The notes: generated by a model not told the origin, from the sequence alone. Positions 1-8,926 are shown, counted from the first letter of the stretch. The stretch is 64,000 nucleotides of DNA from Gammaproteobacteria bacterium (GCA_018661465.1 JABJIC010000004.1:1-64000); one strand, 5' to 3'. Made by a program: numbers and translations.

Positions 1-124
1 AACTCAGCCATTTTCATTGGACGCAAGCTTCACGAAATATATTGACGGTCTAATTGGTTCGAGACAGACCGAACAGATTAGTGAACACGACATATAACGA
101 ACGTAGTTACTTTTTGCCAGGGTT
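1..124. other. Left edge, no gene recognised
   Basis: The first frame is open only to a TGA at 43-45 (15 codons). That could be the tail of a gene cut by the window edge, but 14 residues are too few to identify anything. I see no tRNA, terminator or repeat here. Confidence 0.3.
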
Positions 125-379
125 ATGAATATTAAACTTGCTCTGATAATACTCATAGTGGCTACAATGCCGCTGTCCATCGAGGCTGCTTCTCAAGAGA
201 GAATGTAGGCTTCACTTAACTCGATACTGCCTTCGACCAGATCGATCGTCTATACAATGCTTAGTGAGTCTTTTAGTGGGCAGGTAAGTAGCCCTGGAAA
301 GTTCAGCCAGTATGAATTCACGCTAAACGAAAATGGAGTCAGTATTTCTATAGTAATACGTCTGTCTCTCATTGACTGA
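125..379 (+). pseudogene. Small secreted protein interrupted by an in-frame amber codon (putative)
   Basis: An ATG at 125 opens 27 codons that look like a signal peptide (MNIKLALIILIVATMPLSIE, then an Ala-Ala region) and stop at TAG 206-208. The same frame then stays open for 56 more codons to TGA 377-379, with ordinary protein-like composition. The simplest reading is a small exported protein of about 84 residues inactivated by one nonsense mutation. Alternatives are a sequencing error or chance. There is no recognisable domain. It heads the run of small plus-strand accessory genes. Confidence 0.3.
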
Positions 380-483
380 GCAAATAGCCTCATAAATACC
401 GCCTTTGAAACTGGCAACAACCTAAGATTGGATTAGCAGTCGATGATAGGCATACTATCAATAATTCTTTAGGGGAAGGCACC

Positions 484-810
484 ATGCGCAACTTCTTACT
501 GACTATTCTCTGGATGTCAATTATCGGCAATGCGATCCAGTTTCTAATTATGGCTACGGCTACCTGGCAAATCATTTCAGGCAGCTACTCGTTTTCCGAT
601 CTTACTTTAGAAGTATATGTCACACAGCTTGCTCCCTGGCTCAGCTGGATCAAGACAGTCCTTGCTGCCATGCTAGGAGATCTCGGAAGTGCGATACTTA
701 CTTTGCCAATTTTTGTAATTTCTCCAATGAAATTTGTTGCAGGACTAGTAATAGGCTGGTGGGCGAATACCGAGCTTAAGAATTTGTCCACTGAACCGGC
801 ACTACAATAA
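484..810 (+). CDS. Small hydrophobic membrane protein, unknown function
   Basis: 108 residues with hydrophobic stretches at about 5-30 and 52-95, so probably two or three transmembrane helices and a short polar tail. A strong ribosome site (AGGGGAAGG, 471-479) sits just upstream of the ATG and supports the start. I do not recognise a family. The neighbours are unrelated small genes, so context gives no function. Confidence 0.6.
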   Translation: MRNFLLTILWMSIIGNAIQFLIMATATWQIISGSYSFSDLTLEVYVTQLAPWLSWIKTVLAAMLGDLGSAILTLPIFVISPMKFVAGLVIGWWANTELKNLSTEPALQ

Positions 811-872
811 CTATTTTCGCCAAGCTCTAAAAGGCAGGCTAATAGAGCCAATACAGAAAAAGGGAAAAGATT

Positions 873-1271
873 TTGAAAAGAACAGAAATTGTACTCGTAT
901 TAACAGTATTTCTATCCATCTGCTTTACGACTTTTGCCTCGGCATCCTATGCTCAGCAAAGAACTCTGCTAGATGGAGTGTATACCGATGCGCAGGTTAC
1001 CGCAGGTGAGGATGTTTACGAGAGTAGTTGCAATGCCTGCCATGACCTTAAGTTTTATAGAGACATGTGGAAAGTTTGGGTGGATAAGCCGCTGATGAAT
1101 TTTTGGTACACAATTGTTGCGGAAATGCCTTCAGACAATCCCGGGTCTTTGATGGATACAGAATACACAAATATACTCGCAAATATACTTTCAGAAATGG
1201 GCTTTCCTTCGGGAGATACAGAACTTGACCCGAATAAGGGTATGGACCAGATCACTATTGTAATGCCGTGA
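873..1271 (+). CDS. Exported class I c-type cytochrome
   Basis: 132 residues. A signal peptide covers about residues 1-28. The heme attachment motif CNACH is at 53-57, and a MPSDNPGSL segment at 85-93 supplies the probable axial Met85, as in small class I cytochromes c. The protein should be a periplasmic single-heme electron carrier. The start is TTG behind a purine-rich ribosome site. No oxidase or dehydrogenase partner lies beside it, so the redox partner is unknown. It is a stand-alone cytochrome in an accessory gene run. Confidence 0.8.
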   Translation: MKRTEIVLVLTVFLSICFTTFASASYAQQRTLLDGVYTDAQVTAGEDVYESSCNACHDLKFYRDMWKVWVDKPLMNFWYTIVAEMPSDNPGSLMDTEYTNILANILSEMGFPSGDTELDPNKGMDQITIVMP

Positions 1272-1313
1272 TTATTACGGGCGCTCTACAGTAGGCGGTA
1301 TTGGAGGCAGCTT

Positions 1314-1799
1314 TTGAGAAAGGTTTTGGTATTTGGAAATTCCGGTTCGGGAAAATCTACTCTGGCAAAGAAGCTGAGAGATTCTGAAGAACTTGCCCAT
1401 CTTGATCTGGATGAGCTTGCGTGGCAAAACACCAGCCCTCCTCAAAGAGCGTCTTTGGAGGAGTCTTGCAATGCAATTCAAGATTTTGTTCAGGAAAATA
1501 ACGCCTGGGTGATAGAAGGCTGTTATGCCGACCTTCTTGAGTTTGCAGCACAAGAAGCGAATGAAGCCATTTTCCTGAATTTGCCTATTGAAGTATGCAT
1601 CGACAATGCAAGACAGCGCCCCTGGGAACCGCACAAATATTCATCGAAGGAAGCACAAGACGCAAACCTGGAAATGCTATTAGACTGGATTAAGCAATAC
1701 GGAAAAAGAGAAGATGTTTTTTCTCTCGAGGCTCATTCGTCTTTCTACAATAACTTCGCAGGCAAAAAAGTCATGCTCGTCGACAACGAGATAGACTAG
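1314..1799 (+). CDS. P-loop kinase-like ATPase (adenylate/shikimate kinase-like fold)
   Basis: 161 residues beginning with a beta strand and a clear Walker A motif GNSGSGKST at 8-16, followed by a DLDELAW segment (about 31-37) and a VIEGCY segment. This is the layout of small NMP-kinase-like proteins, often annotated as AAA or FlaR-like. The substrate cannot be told from sequence. Start is TTG behind a GGAGGC-like site. Small, single, cytosolic, with no functional link to its neighbours. Confidence 0.7.
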   Translation: MRKVLVFGNSGSGKSTLAKKLRDSEELAHLDLDELAWQNTSPPQRASLEESCNAIQDFVQENNAWVIEGCYADLLEFAAQEANEAIFLNLPIEVCIDNARQRPWEPHKYSSKEAQDANLEMLLDWIKQYGKREDVFSLEAHSSFYNNFAGKKVMLVDNEID

Positions 1800-1835
1800 C
1801 AACACAGCTCAGCGGAATAGATTAATGGAGTCGTC

Positions 1836-2150
1836 ATGAAGCATATCTATACCCATGAAGAACTTCTAGTATTGCATTCCGTTAAGAATATTCTCACACG
1901 CCACGGCATCGATTCCTTTGTGAAGAATGAGCATGTAGCCCCTATGAGCGCAAGACATGGCATTTCGAATATGTTTCATGAGCTTTGGGTATACAACGAT
2001 GAAGATTATACAAAAGCTTCAACCATCATTGAGAACGAAGTGGAAAATCCAGAGCCGAAAGTATCGTGGCATTGTGCTGGCTGCGACGAAGACAACGATG
2101 GTAGTTTTGAAGTATGTTGGAAGTGCGAGAATCCTCCAGCCGAGATTTAA
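1836..2150 (+). CDS. DUF2007-type protein with C-terminal zinc ribbon
   Basis: 104 residues. Residues about 3-68 match the DUF2007 pattern (short alpha/beta unit with a VxNEH segment), and the tail carries two CxxC knuckles (Cys80/83 and Cys94/97) that would bind one zinc. DUF2007 proteins are called putative signal-transducing proteins but have no proven role. The ATG is preceded by a GGAG ribosome site. A second frame open at 1957-2154 is a shadow. Confidence 0.7.
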   Translation: MKHIYTHEELLVLHSVKNILTRHGIDSFVKNEHVAPMSARHGISNMFHELWVYNDEDYTKASTIIENEVENPEPKVSWHCAGCDEDNDGSFEVCWKCENPPAEI

Positions 2151-2159
2151 GTGATATTG

Positions 2160-2175
2160 CGTTTTAGATAAAACG
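2160..2175. repeat. Short perfect palindrome after the DUF2007 gene
   Basis: CGTTTTA-GA-TAAAACG, 7-bp arms and a 2-bp centre, just past the stop codon of the zinc-ribbon gene. It could be an operator for the next gene or part of a terminator, but it lacks a GC stem and T tract. A very similar palindrome overlaps the rpmB promoter near 31853. Confidence 0.35.
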
Positions 2176-2260
2176 AAGTCATAGTTGGAGTGGTTTGGCC
2201 TTTATCCAAAAACTTGTTCTAAACCCTTTTTTAGTAAGCTCAGGAGTTTTCAGAATAGAC

Positions 2261-2587
2261 ATGAAGCGACGCAGCATACTCATAACATTGATGACTTTTC
2301 TTCTTATGGGTTGTCAAACTAGCATTGAGCCCGAGTACGGATTAGTAACCTGGTACCTATCCAATTCTACTGGCACCAGGACTACTCTTAATATTTACGA
2401 CAAGGTTTGCGAGCGTAGCCATTTCAGAATTCGTGTGCCTCGCACAGGAGAAAGTCCACTTCAGACCTGCGCTAACAGCGAGGGCAATGGAGAAATCAGG
2501 TACCAACGAACCGGCGGCTACTCAGGATCAGATAACCCATGGATTCACAGTACTATGCGTAGCAATCAGACTCTGATGATACGTTAG
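2261..2587 (+). CDS. Putative lipoprotein, unknown function
   Basis: 108 residues from the ATG at 2261, which I prefer over the upstream start at 2195 because it gives a clean lipoprotein signal peptide (MKRRSILITL...) with lipobox LMGC and lipidated Cys18. The mature part has two further cysteines (CERSH and LQTCANS regions), possibly a disulfide, and a Gly/Ser/Arg-rich end. No family recognised. Probably anchored in the outer or inner membrane facing the periplasm. Confidence 0.6.
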   Translation: MKRRSILITLMTFLLMGCQTSIEPEYGLVTWYLSNSTGTRTTLNIYDKVCERSHFRIRVPRTGESPLQTCANSEGNGEIRYQRTGGYSGSDNPWIHSTMRSNQTLMIR

Positions 2588-2652
2588 TCTTTTTTGTAGA
2601 CAAAAACAAAACACAAGAAAAAACCCTCGATCAACTTGCACAAGGAAGAATA

Positions 2653-2937
2653 ATGAACAAGTACCTTATCCTGCACTATGGTTTTGAAAAACCAACCGCC
2701 GAAGAAATGGGAGCATGGAATCAATGGTTCGAATCGATTGCGGATATTCAAATTGAGCGAGGCCACTTTCCTGGAGGAAGCGAAGTGTCAGAAACTGGTG
2801 TATCAGATCTGCCATTTGGGAAAGATTCTATTACAGGCTACACAATGATTCAGGCAGAAAGTCTTGAAGAAGCTACAAAAATTTCACAAGCGTGCCCATT
2901 TGTACAATGTACAAGAGTGTATGAAGTGCGGGGCTAA
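2653..2937 (+). CDS. YCII-related (DGPF-type) small protein
   Basis: 94 residues with the ferredoxin-like YCII layout: an N-terminal strand, a WNQWFESI helix, then a TGYTMIQAES segment and a C-terminal helix-strand ending in EVRG. YCII proteins are small cytosolic alpha/beta dimers of mostly unknown activity, some fused to sigma factors or metabolic enzymes. A ribosome site AAGGA lies upstream of the ATG. No partner gene nearby suggests a substrate. Confidence 0.65.
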   Translation: MNKYLILHYGFEKPTAEEMGAWNQWFESIADIQIERGHFPGGSEVSETGVSDLPFGKDSITGYTMIQAESLEEATKISQACPFVQCTRVYEVRG

Positions 2938-3003
2938 GCCATTTTCCATAGTGAAAGCTGACGATTCAGGCAGCAAACATTTTTTGATCAGCCGAGATGA
3001 TTG

Positions 3004-3288
3004 ATGAAGATTCTGTCGGTATTCTTTCTAAGCGTTACACTCCTCGGCTGTGGTCAGCCTAAGGAAGAGACTACACAGCAAGCTCGCATTGATGAAAGCG
3101 ATGCGCTAACCGGAAGTTTTCGTATGGGAAATCGCGAGATTCGGGAAGAGATGTATCAGGAACTGGAGAAACATGAAGTGGAGTACTGGATCAATGACGA
3201 TGGCTCGATTGGTTACAACTTAAGCGATGGTAAAGCAATTGATGTTCTCGGATACGATGTAATTAATGCTTATATTAGAGCGAACTAA
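3004..3288 (+). CDS. Small putative lipoprotein, unknown function
   Basis: 94 residues from ATG 3004; a TTG directly before it at 3001 is possible. Signal peptide with lipobox LLGC and lipidated Cys16, followed by a charged, mostly helical mature domain. I do not recognise a family. It is part of the plus-strand string of small genes and has no clear partner. Confidence 0.6.
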   Translation: MKILSVFFLSVTLLGCGQPKEETTQQARIDESDALTGSFRMGNREIREEMYQELEKHEVEYWINDDGSIGYNLSDGKAIDVLGYDVINAYIRAN

Positions 3289-3349
3289 GTTTGATTCAAT
3301 TTACAAACCCAAACAATTAGAACAACACATAGAGCGGGGCGTTTAGTTG

Positions 3350-3529
3350 ATGATTGATCTAAGAGAAATGAACGAAGTCGATCCGGTTTGCCCTCATTGT
3401 AACGAAGCTCAACATGAAATCTGGTTCAAGGAAATGAAAAGCACTTTCGGGCGACGCTATATTTACTTCTGTTCGAGCTGTAAGAAAGTGTTGGGAATTT
3501 CACATCGAAAAGGTTTCTTGATGGGGTGA
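3350..3529 (+). CDS. Small zinc-ribbon protein
   Basis: 59 residues. Two knuckles, CPHC (14-17) and CSSC (41-44), spaced by about 23 residues with aromatic residues before the second, give a typical zinc ribbon. No other domain is present. The ATG at 3350 follows an in-frame TTG at 3347. The role is unknown; such mini-ribbons may bind nucleic acid or protein. Confidence 0.5.
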   Translation: MIDLREMNEVDPVCPHCNEAQHEIWFKEMKSTFGRRYIYFCSSCKKVLGISHRKGFLMG

Positions 3530-3608
3530 TCTGGTAGCATCTCTTACAACCCATCTACTTACAAAACGAACAACACTATTGGTAACGCTATTATTAGCCG
3601 CGGCAGTG

Positions 3609-4958
3609 CTAAATGGCATCGCTTACGCTGGAAAGATTAAAGTCCCTAACTTTCAGAGCCGGCACCACAATGGGGGTGCTGACTGAGCTATTCTCCGATG
3701 CGGCAACTCGAACAGCCGGACCCATCATCTCCACATTTTGCAACATTTCAACTAATGACTGATTGAAGCGGAAGTTTGTTACCGGTCGCGAGACCTTTCC
3801 GTCTTCTATAAGAAAAGTACCATCTCGCGTGAGCCCGGTATAAGAAATGATTCGAGGGTTAAGGCCTCGTATATACCAAAACCGAGTTAATAGAACTCCT
3901 CTTTCAGTAGAAGCTATCATCTCCTCAAGAGAGTTGTCTCCACCAGCCATGATCAAATTGGATGGGCCCGGCAAGACTTGCTGATCTAATTGATCTGCCC
4001 AAAAGCGTGAACGGGCTAGATCCTCAACTCGACCGGAATTTATCCAAGACTGACGGCCCCTTGCCTGACCCTCGCTAGTAAACGGGCTGACTTCAGCATC
4101 GGCATAAGTAGGATCACTATAAATATTCACTCGATCATCAAATAACTGTTCGCCGATGCGATTACCGCCACCGGGTTTTGAAAAATAGGAGCGGCCTTCA
4201 TCCGCAGTACGCTGATTGAACGCATTCCTCATTCGTAACATCAACATGCCTACGGCAGTAGGTTCGAGAATGGCGGTGTACTTTCCCGGATCGAGCCTGG
4301 TCTTTCGCCAGCTTGCGCATTTTCTTACTGCGTCATTGGCGATTCGCTGGCTTTCGATATTGTTCCAGTCATTTGCCTCGTCGCCTGCCCAACCGGACTG
4401 AAGACCGTCTACAGTGCGCGAGGTTAATGTGTAGGCAACACCGGTATTGGAATGACTCCCATACAAGCCATTGGATGTAGCAACTGTTGATGTCCCGGCC
4501 TGAACGTCCATATAGGATGCGGCAATCTGATCAGATGCCTGAGCCTGCTGGATAGCAATTGCAGCAGCCTCGGCTCGGGTGAGAGGGTCCAGTTCACCGG
4601 TTGAATCATAGTAGGCCTGAACCGGCTGGTAACTTTGTACTCCGAGCTCCGGCACGTATTCCGGGCTCTCTGGAGCAAGGCGCGCCATGATCTCCGATTG
4701 TCTAACAGCGGCTTCGAGTTCAGAGCTGTCCAGGCTGTTAGTATTTATGGAGGCGACTCGCTTGCCGAATACACTGGTGATATTGACGTTAGTGCTGTCG
4801 GCGCCGCCGGCACTGGTTATTCTATTGGTGGCTACACGGGTATACCCGCGCCAACCGGAATCGATATTTACACGGCAGTGATCAGCTTGGGACAGTTGTA
4901 TGATTCTGTCGCTGATGCTCTTGAGATCGTCTGAAGGCAAGCCTTTTTGTTCTGCCAT
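3609..4958 (-). CDS. TldD/PmbA family protein, PmbA-like subunit
   Basis: 449 residues matching the PmbA/TldE side of the TldD/PmbA metallopeptidase family. It lacks the HExxxH zinc site, as expected for the non-catalytic partner. Characterised TldD/TldE heterodimers degrade unfolded peptides and mature some ribosomal peptides (microcin B17). It follows the TldD-like gene by 18 bp, so the two are surely co-transcribed. It has no signal peptide: two TAA codons lie in frame 6-7 codons upstream of the ATG, so none can have been missed. Its partner does carry a Tat signal. Confidence 0.9.
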   Translation of the reverse strand: MAEQKGLPSDDLKSISDRIIQLSQADHCRVNIDSGWRGYTRVATNRITSAGGADSTNVNITSVFGKRVASINTNSLDSSELEAAVRQSEIMARLAPESPEYVPELGVQSYQPVQAYYDSTGELDPLTRAEAAAIAIQQAQASDQIAASYMDVQAGTSTVATSNGLYGSHSNTGVAYTLTSRTVDGLQSGWAGDEANDWNNIESQRIANDAVRKCASWRKTRLDPGKYTAILEPTAVGMLMLRMRNAFNQRTADEGRSYFSKPGGGNRIGEQLFDDRVNIYSDPTYADAEVSPFTSEGQARGRQSWINSGRVEDLARSRFWADQLDQQVLPGPSNLIMAGGDNSLEEMIASTERGVLLTRFWYIRGLNPRIISYTGLTRDGTFLIEDGKVSRPVTNFRFNQSLVEMLQNVEMMGPAVRVAASENSSVSTPIVVPALKVRDFNLSSVSDAI

Positions 4959-4976
4959 AATTGCTCTTAATGTTTA

Positions 4977-6644
4977 TTACGCGGTGTTAATAATATCGAT
5001 ATCACGAAATAGCGAGATCGGACAGCCGTGTGAAACGGCGTTTACTTGTATTGGTTGTCCCTTGGCATCGCCGAATGAAGCGCCCAGATAATAAGTGCTT
5101 GCTCCGCCAATGCTATCCAGTGCATTCCAGAACTCTGGTGTTCTGCCTACATAGGCAACGTCTCTGAGCATCTGAAACTTGCGGCCGTTTCTTATTTCCC
5201 AGAAAACTTGTCCACCGAATTGAATATTGTAGCGTTGCTGATCGATGGAATAGGAGCCACGTCCTTCTACCAGAATTCCCCGATCCGTATTACCGATGAT
5301 GTCGTCTTCACTTAAGTCTTCTTCGCCGGGCAACATGCTTACGTTTGGCATGCGCTGAAATGGCATGGTTTCCCAATTTTGACCGTAGGAGCAACCATGG
5401 CTTCTTGTAATTCCGGTGTACTGGGAAATCCACGCGGCTTGTTCACGAGTGGTTTGATAATCTACGAAGATACCGTCTTCTATAATTGGCCATGTCTCGG
5501 CGGGTACGCCTTCATCGTCCCAACCGGTGGTTGCACAACCGCCAAACTCAGTACGATTGCCAACAAACTGCATAAACTCGGGTCCGAGTTGTAGTTTGCC
5601 AATGACATCTTCCGGCGGGTAGATAAACGACGTGCCGGCGTAATTTGCCTCGAAGCCAAGAGCGCGATCCAGTTCTGTAGGATGGCCAATCGCTTCGTGA
5701 ATGGTTAGCCAGAGATTGGAAGGGTGTAGAACCAGATCCCATTTTCCAGGATCAACCGGAGGTGCTTCCAGTTTCATTGCCGCTTCTTCTGCCCAGCCTT
5801 CAGCTCTGGATGCCAACTCCAGACCCATTACATATTCGTATCCTCTTCCTGCTGGTTCAACCACGGCGCCACGGGTTTGGAAATCACTTCCATCCGGTGA
5901 GATGGCGGTAATATTGATTGAAGGATTTATGCGAAACAGGGTTTGTCTCACCATTGAGCCTTCCGACGTAGCAAGCAGCCGCTCTTCCTTGACTGACAGA
6001 ATGCTACTTGAGGAAAAACGGATATTGTTTACCCGTAGCGCTTCTTCATTGATTCGCAGTAGTAATGCTGCCTTGTCTTCGAGGGAAATGTCGAAGGGAT
6101 CAACACTATGGGGCGTAACCCAGTCGGCATCGGGGAACACATCTACGGGTGCCAGAATGGTTTCTGAAGGCGCGACTTCATTGTTGGCGTTGGCGATCAT
6201 AACGGCCTCTCTGGCCATATCAGCTACAGCATCCCTGGTCATGGTCTGGGTGGCTGAAAAGCCCCATGAGCCGCCGACGAGAGCCCGTACATTAATGCCA
6301 TAGGCGTCGGAGCTCTGTACCTGGGTAATCATTTCTTCGCGAGCACCAATAGCCTCAAACTGGGTTCGAATTATTCGGCCGTCAGCGTAGTCGGCACCCG
6401 CGCTGCGGGCAGCATCGATAGCATGAAGCAATAGTTCCTGCTCGGTGGACGTCATGCTCTGCGCAGCTACAGGCATAGGGCTGGGAAGCAGAATTCCAGC
6501 TGCGGCAGCAACTGTGCTCAGGCGCATGAAATCTCGGCGAGATAGCCGATTAATCGGGCTGTCTCCTGGCAAGTAAATAGGTGTGCCAGTAGAAGTCGCT
6601 GAGCCGAGATGATTGGCAGGTATTGGAAGCTTTATATTGTTCAT
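4977..6644 (-). CDS. TldD-like zinc metallopeptidase with Tat signal
   Basis: 555 residues. The catalytic motif HEAIGH (His316, Glu317, His321) fits the HExxxH zinc site of TldD. Near the N-terminus LSRRDFM (34-40) followed by a hydrophobic stretch and an Ala-rich end at about 60 is a twin-arginine signal, so the folded enzyme is probably exported, unlike cytosolic E. coli TldD. The 35-residue n-region before the arginines is long, but no other start keeps the motif. First gene of a two-gene operon with the PmbA-like subunit. Confidence 0.9.
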   Translation of the reverse strand: MNNIKLPIPANHLGSATSTGTPIYLPGDSPINRLSRRDFMRLSTVAAAAGILLPSPMPVAAQSMTSTEQELLLHAIDAARSAGADYADGRIIRTQFEAIGAREEMITQVQSSDAYGINVRALVGGSWGFSATQTMTRDAVADMAREAVMIANANNEVAPSETILAPVDVFPDADWVTPHSVDPFDISLEDKAALLLRINEEALRVNNIRFSSSSILSVKEERLLATSEGSMVRQTLFRINPSINITAISPDGSDFQTRGAVVEPAGRGYEYVMGLELASRAEGWAEEAAMKLEAPPVDPGKWDLVLHPSNLWLTIHEAIGHPTELDRALGFEANYAGTSFIYPPEDVIGKLQLGPEFMQFVGNRTEFGGCATTGWDDEGVPAETWPIIEDGIFVDYQTTREQAAWISQYTGITRSHGCSYGQNWETMPFQRMPNVSMLPGEEDLSEDDIIGNTDRGILVEGRGSYSIDQQRYNIQFGGQVFWEIRNGRKFQMLRDVAYVGRTPEFWNALDSIGGASTYYLGASFGDAKGQPIQVNAVSHGCPISLFRDIDIINTA

Positions 6645-6786
6645 TGGCTAAGCAGCATAGCGTAGAACTGCTGGAGGGAAAACTACTAAGTAATAGAGCT
6701 AAATGGTGAAAGTGAGGTGGTATCGGTGACGCTAGCTAATGGTGGAACAAGTAAGAGGGGAGTTAGTAAAGAGAGCGCTACCAAGC

Positions 6787-7389
6787 TCAGCGGCTCCAAA
6801 CCAGCAACTGGTTATTTGCGGGCATTGAATTGTCTTCTATCAAATTCAAACCAACGGCAGAGGCTAGTTCGCACACCCATTCAAAATCTCGTATGCCGCT
6901 TTCGGGGTTTCGGTCTTTTAACCAAAGATCGAAACTGGCATTGCTTTCGGTAGTGAAGTCGTCCTTATACTTGAATGGGCCATATACCAAAACTTTTCCT
7001 GTCTCTGACAGTTGCTGGCCAACACCCCGGAAGAAATTCTCAACAGAATTCGCTGACATGATATGCAGGCTGTTAGCGGTGAAGACCACATTGCTGGGAG
7101 CGCATTCCCAGATGGGCTGATTAACATCGATAGTGATGGCGGTTGGAAGCTTTTCTCGGTTCGCTGCGTTTATTCGCAGGTTCAGACTGTCGACGTTTGC
7201 TGGTATGTCGGAAGACTGCCAAGACAGTGTGGGAAGTTGCTCGGTGAAATAAACACAATGCTGCCCTGTGCCTCCGGCAATTTCGAGTACAGATTCATCA
7301 CCTTGAAGATGACGTTTAAGAATGTCGAGAATTGCGGCCTTGTTGTTTTCGCAGGACTGACTGAAAGGCAGGTCTTGATTAACTTTCAT
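6787..7389 (-). CDS. DUF938 family SAM-dependent methyltransferase-like protein
   Basis: 200 residues. The glycine-rich SAM site EIAGGTGQH is at 36-44, and the order of later segments (ITIDVNQP, NSLHIMS, VYGPFKY) is characteristic of the DUF938 family of class I methyltransferases. The methyl acceptor is unknown. It sits on the minus strand just downstream of yaaA (33-bp gap), so the two may be co-transcribed. Length is normal for the family. Confidence 0.85.
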   Translation of the reverse strand: MKVNQDLPFSQSCENNKAAILDILKRHLQGDESVLEIAGGTGQHCVYFTEQLPTLSWQSSDIPANVDSLNLRINAANREKLPTAITIDVNQPIWECAPSNVVFTANSLHIMSANSVENFFRGVGQQLSETGKVLVYGPFKYKDDFTTESNASFDLWLKDRNPESGIRDFEWVCELASAVGLNLIEDNSMPANNQLLVWSR

Positions 7390-7422
7390 TGTCAGTCGCC
7401 TCTAATTCTCTGAAATTTTTAG

Positions 7423-8196
7423 CTATTTTTGCCGGCGCAGGAAAACAGGCTTAGAGGGAGTGGAATCTTCTTCGCTATAACGGTAACCATCGACATCAAA
7501 TTGTTTCAGCTTTGATGGTGAGTCGATTCTGTTTTTGATGATATAGGCTGCCATGGAGCCCCGAGCTTTCTTGGCGAAAAAGCTGAGTATCTTGTATTTG
7601 CCGTTGGAGTAATCCTTGAAAACAGGACTTATGATTTCGGCATCCAGCTTATCGGTTTGAACTGAGCCGAAGTATTCTATCGACGCGAGGTTGATTAGCA
7701 CCTTACTTTTCTGTTCAGCCAGTTCGATGTTCAGGCTATCAGTGAGCTTGCTTCCCCAAAGATCATAGAGGCTTTTGCCATCTCTATTTCTAAAGCGAGA
7801 GCCCATCTCCAGCCGGTAGGCTTGCATCAAATCCAGCGGTCGAAGAATACCGTAGAGACCTGAAAGTATACGCAGATGTTTCTGTGCATAGTTAAGATCG
7901 TGGCCAGAAAATTGTTCGGCTTCCAAACCAATATAGACATCGCCCTTAAAGGCAAAGATTGCCTGCTTGGAATTTTTCAGGTCGAAAGGCATTTGCCAAT
8001 TGGCATAGCGGGCAAAATTAAGTTCACCCAGCGTCTCGCTGATATTCATTAATTCGGAAATTTCCTCTGGCTTCAATTTCTTCAAATCGGAAACCAGTTT
8101 TTTCGAATCCGCAAGAAACCGCGGCTCGGTAAATTTTTTGCTCTGTGCAGGAGATTCAAAATCGAGAGACTTTGCTGGCGAAACTACCATTAACAT
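7423..8196 (-). CDS. yaaA: Peroxide stress protein YaaA
   Basis: 257 residues, almost the same length as E. coli YaaA (258). Family landmarks are the MLMVVSPAKSLDFESP start, the Leu-rich middle (SGLYGILRPLDLMQAYRLEMG contains the YGILRPLD block) and the KKARG/MAAYII block near the end. In E. coli YaaA limits free intracellular iron and DNA damage during hydrogen peroxide stress. Cytosolic. Ordinary copy with no anomaly. Confidence 0.93.
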   Translation of the reverse strand: MLMVVSPAKSLDFESPAQSKKFTEPRFLADSKKLVSDLKKLKPEEISELMNISETLGELNFARYANWQMPFDLKNSKQAIFAFKGDVYIGLEAEQFSGHDLNYAQKHLRILSGLYGILRPLDLMQAYRLEMGSRFRNRDGKSLYDLWGSKLTDSLNIELAEQKSKVLINLASIEYFGSVQTDKLDAEIISPVFKDYSNGKYKILSFFAKKARGSMAAYIIKNRIDSPSKLKQFDVDGYRYSEEDSTPSKPVFLRRQK

Positions 8197-8233
8197 AATA
8201 CAGAAATCCTGTTCTTTGCTTTATTCCGGGCTT

Positions 8234-8734
8234 TCACTCTTGGTTCTCAAAGTCGAGCCACCATTCCAGCGGCGTGGTTCCATCCTCTGGGTCGTAGACA
8301 TTGCCATAATACCAAACCGTGTCGGGATAATCTCTGCAAGCCTGATTCATAATGTCTTCGATATTCTGAAACCCGATGGAGAAGTGAATACTGTAGACCA
8401 GAGCGCGATCATTCTCCAAGTCGAGGGTGCCATCCATCTTCTCGAAGATCGGGGTTAGATAATCAGCCAACCGGTCCAGCTGATTCAGTCTGAATACACG
8501 AATGCAAAGATTCCCGCTGCGTTGAATCAACTCATATTCTGCGGCGGAAGGATTGAGGATACGAACCTTGTCTCCCGCTGCAAGATTACGAGTGAGAAGA
8601 GGTGATTTGAGCAGACGAACTTCGTCGGGAGATGAGGTGAGGTGCTCTACTAAGATGCTTTCGAACACGGGCTGGCCCTCGTCATTGACGCCAGCTATAA
8701 AGGGGAGTTCAGATCTAGTTTCGAGTTCGTTCAA
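8234..8734 (-). CDS. DUF4265-like hypothetical protein
   Basis: 166 residues, soluble, no signal peptide. The pattern of an N-terminal beta-rich half (LLTRNLAAGDKVRI) and a C-terminal half ending in a WYYGNVYDPEDGTTPLEWW segment resembles DUF4265 proteins, but the match is from memory and modest. Function unknown. It lies 37 bp upstream of yaaA on the same strand and may share its transcript. Confidence 0.6.
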   Translation of the reverse strand: MNELETRSELPFIAGVNDEGQPVFESILVEHLTSSPDEVRLLKSPLLTRNLAAGDKVRILNPSAAEYELIQRSGNLCIRVFRLNQLDRLADYLTPIFEKMDGTLDLENDRALVYSIHFSIGFQNIEDIMNQACRDYPDTVWYYGNVYDPEDGTTPLEWWLDFENQE

Positions 8735-8926
8735 TTGACACCTGTGTTACGTTTGTAAAATTTGAGGTCTTGAGTTTAAGGCCTTGGGTTTAGGTTAAGG
8801 GCTTAATGCACAGGCATTACGGCAGCTTGGTTCACACTAGATGGGCTCAAAAGAGACCGGACTATAGATGAGCTGGGCTTTTGCAGGTAAGCTGCCTGTG
8901 AATTAATTTCTCCGATCCAGGGGATC

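Noticed and set aside
484-3529. Integron cassette array
   Set aside because: No integrase is seen and the intergenic sequences show neither shared cores nor attC-like folding pairs by eye; kept only as a weak finding.
5701-6303. 200-codon plus-strand ORF opposite the TldD-like gene
   Set aside because: Ser/Arg-rich shadow of a clear family gene on the other strand.
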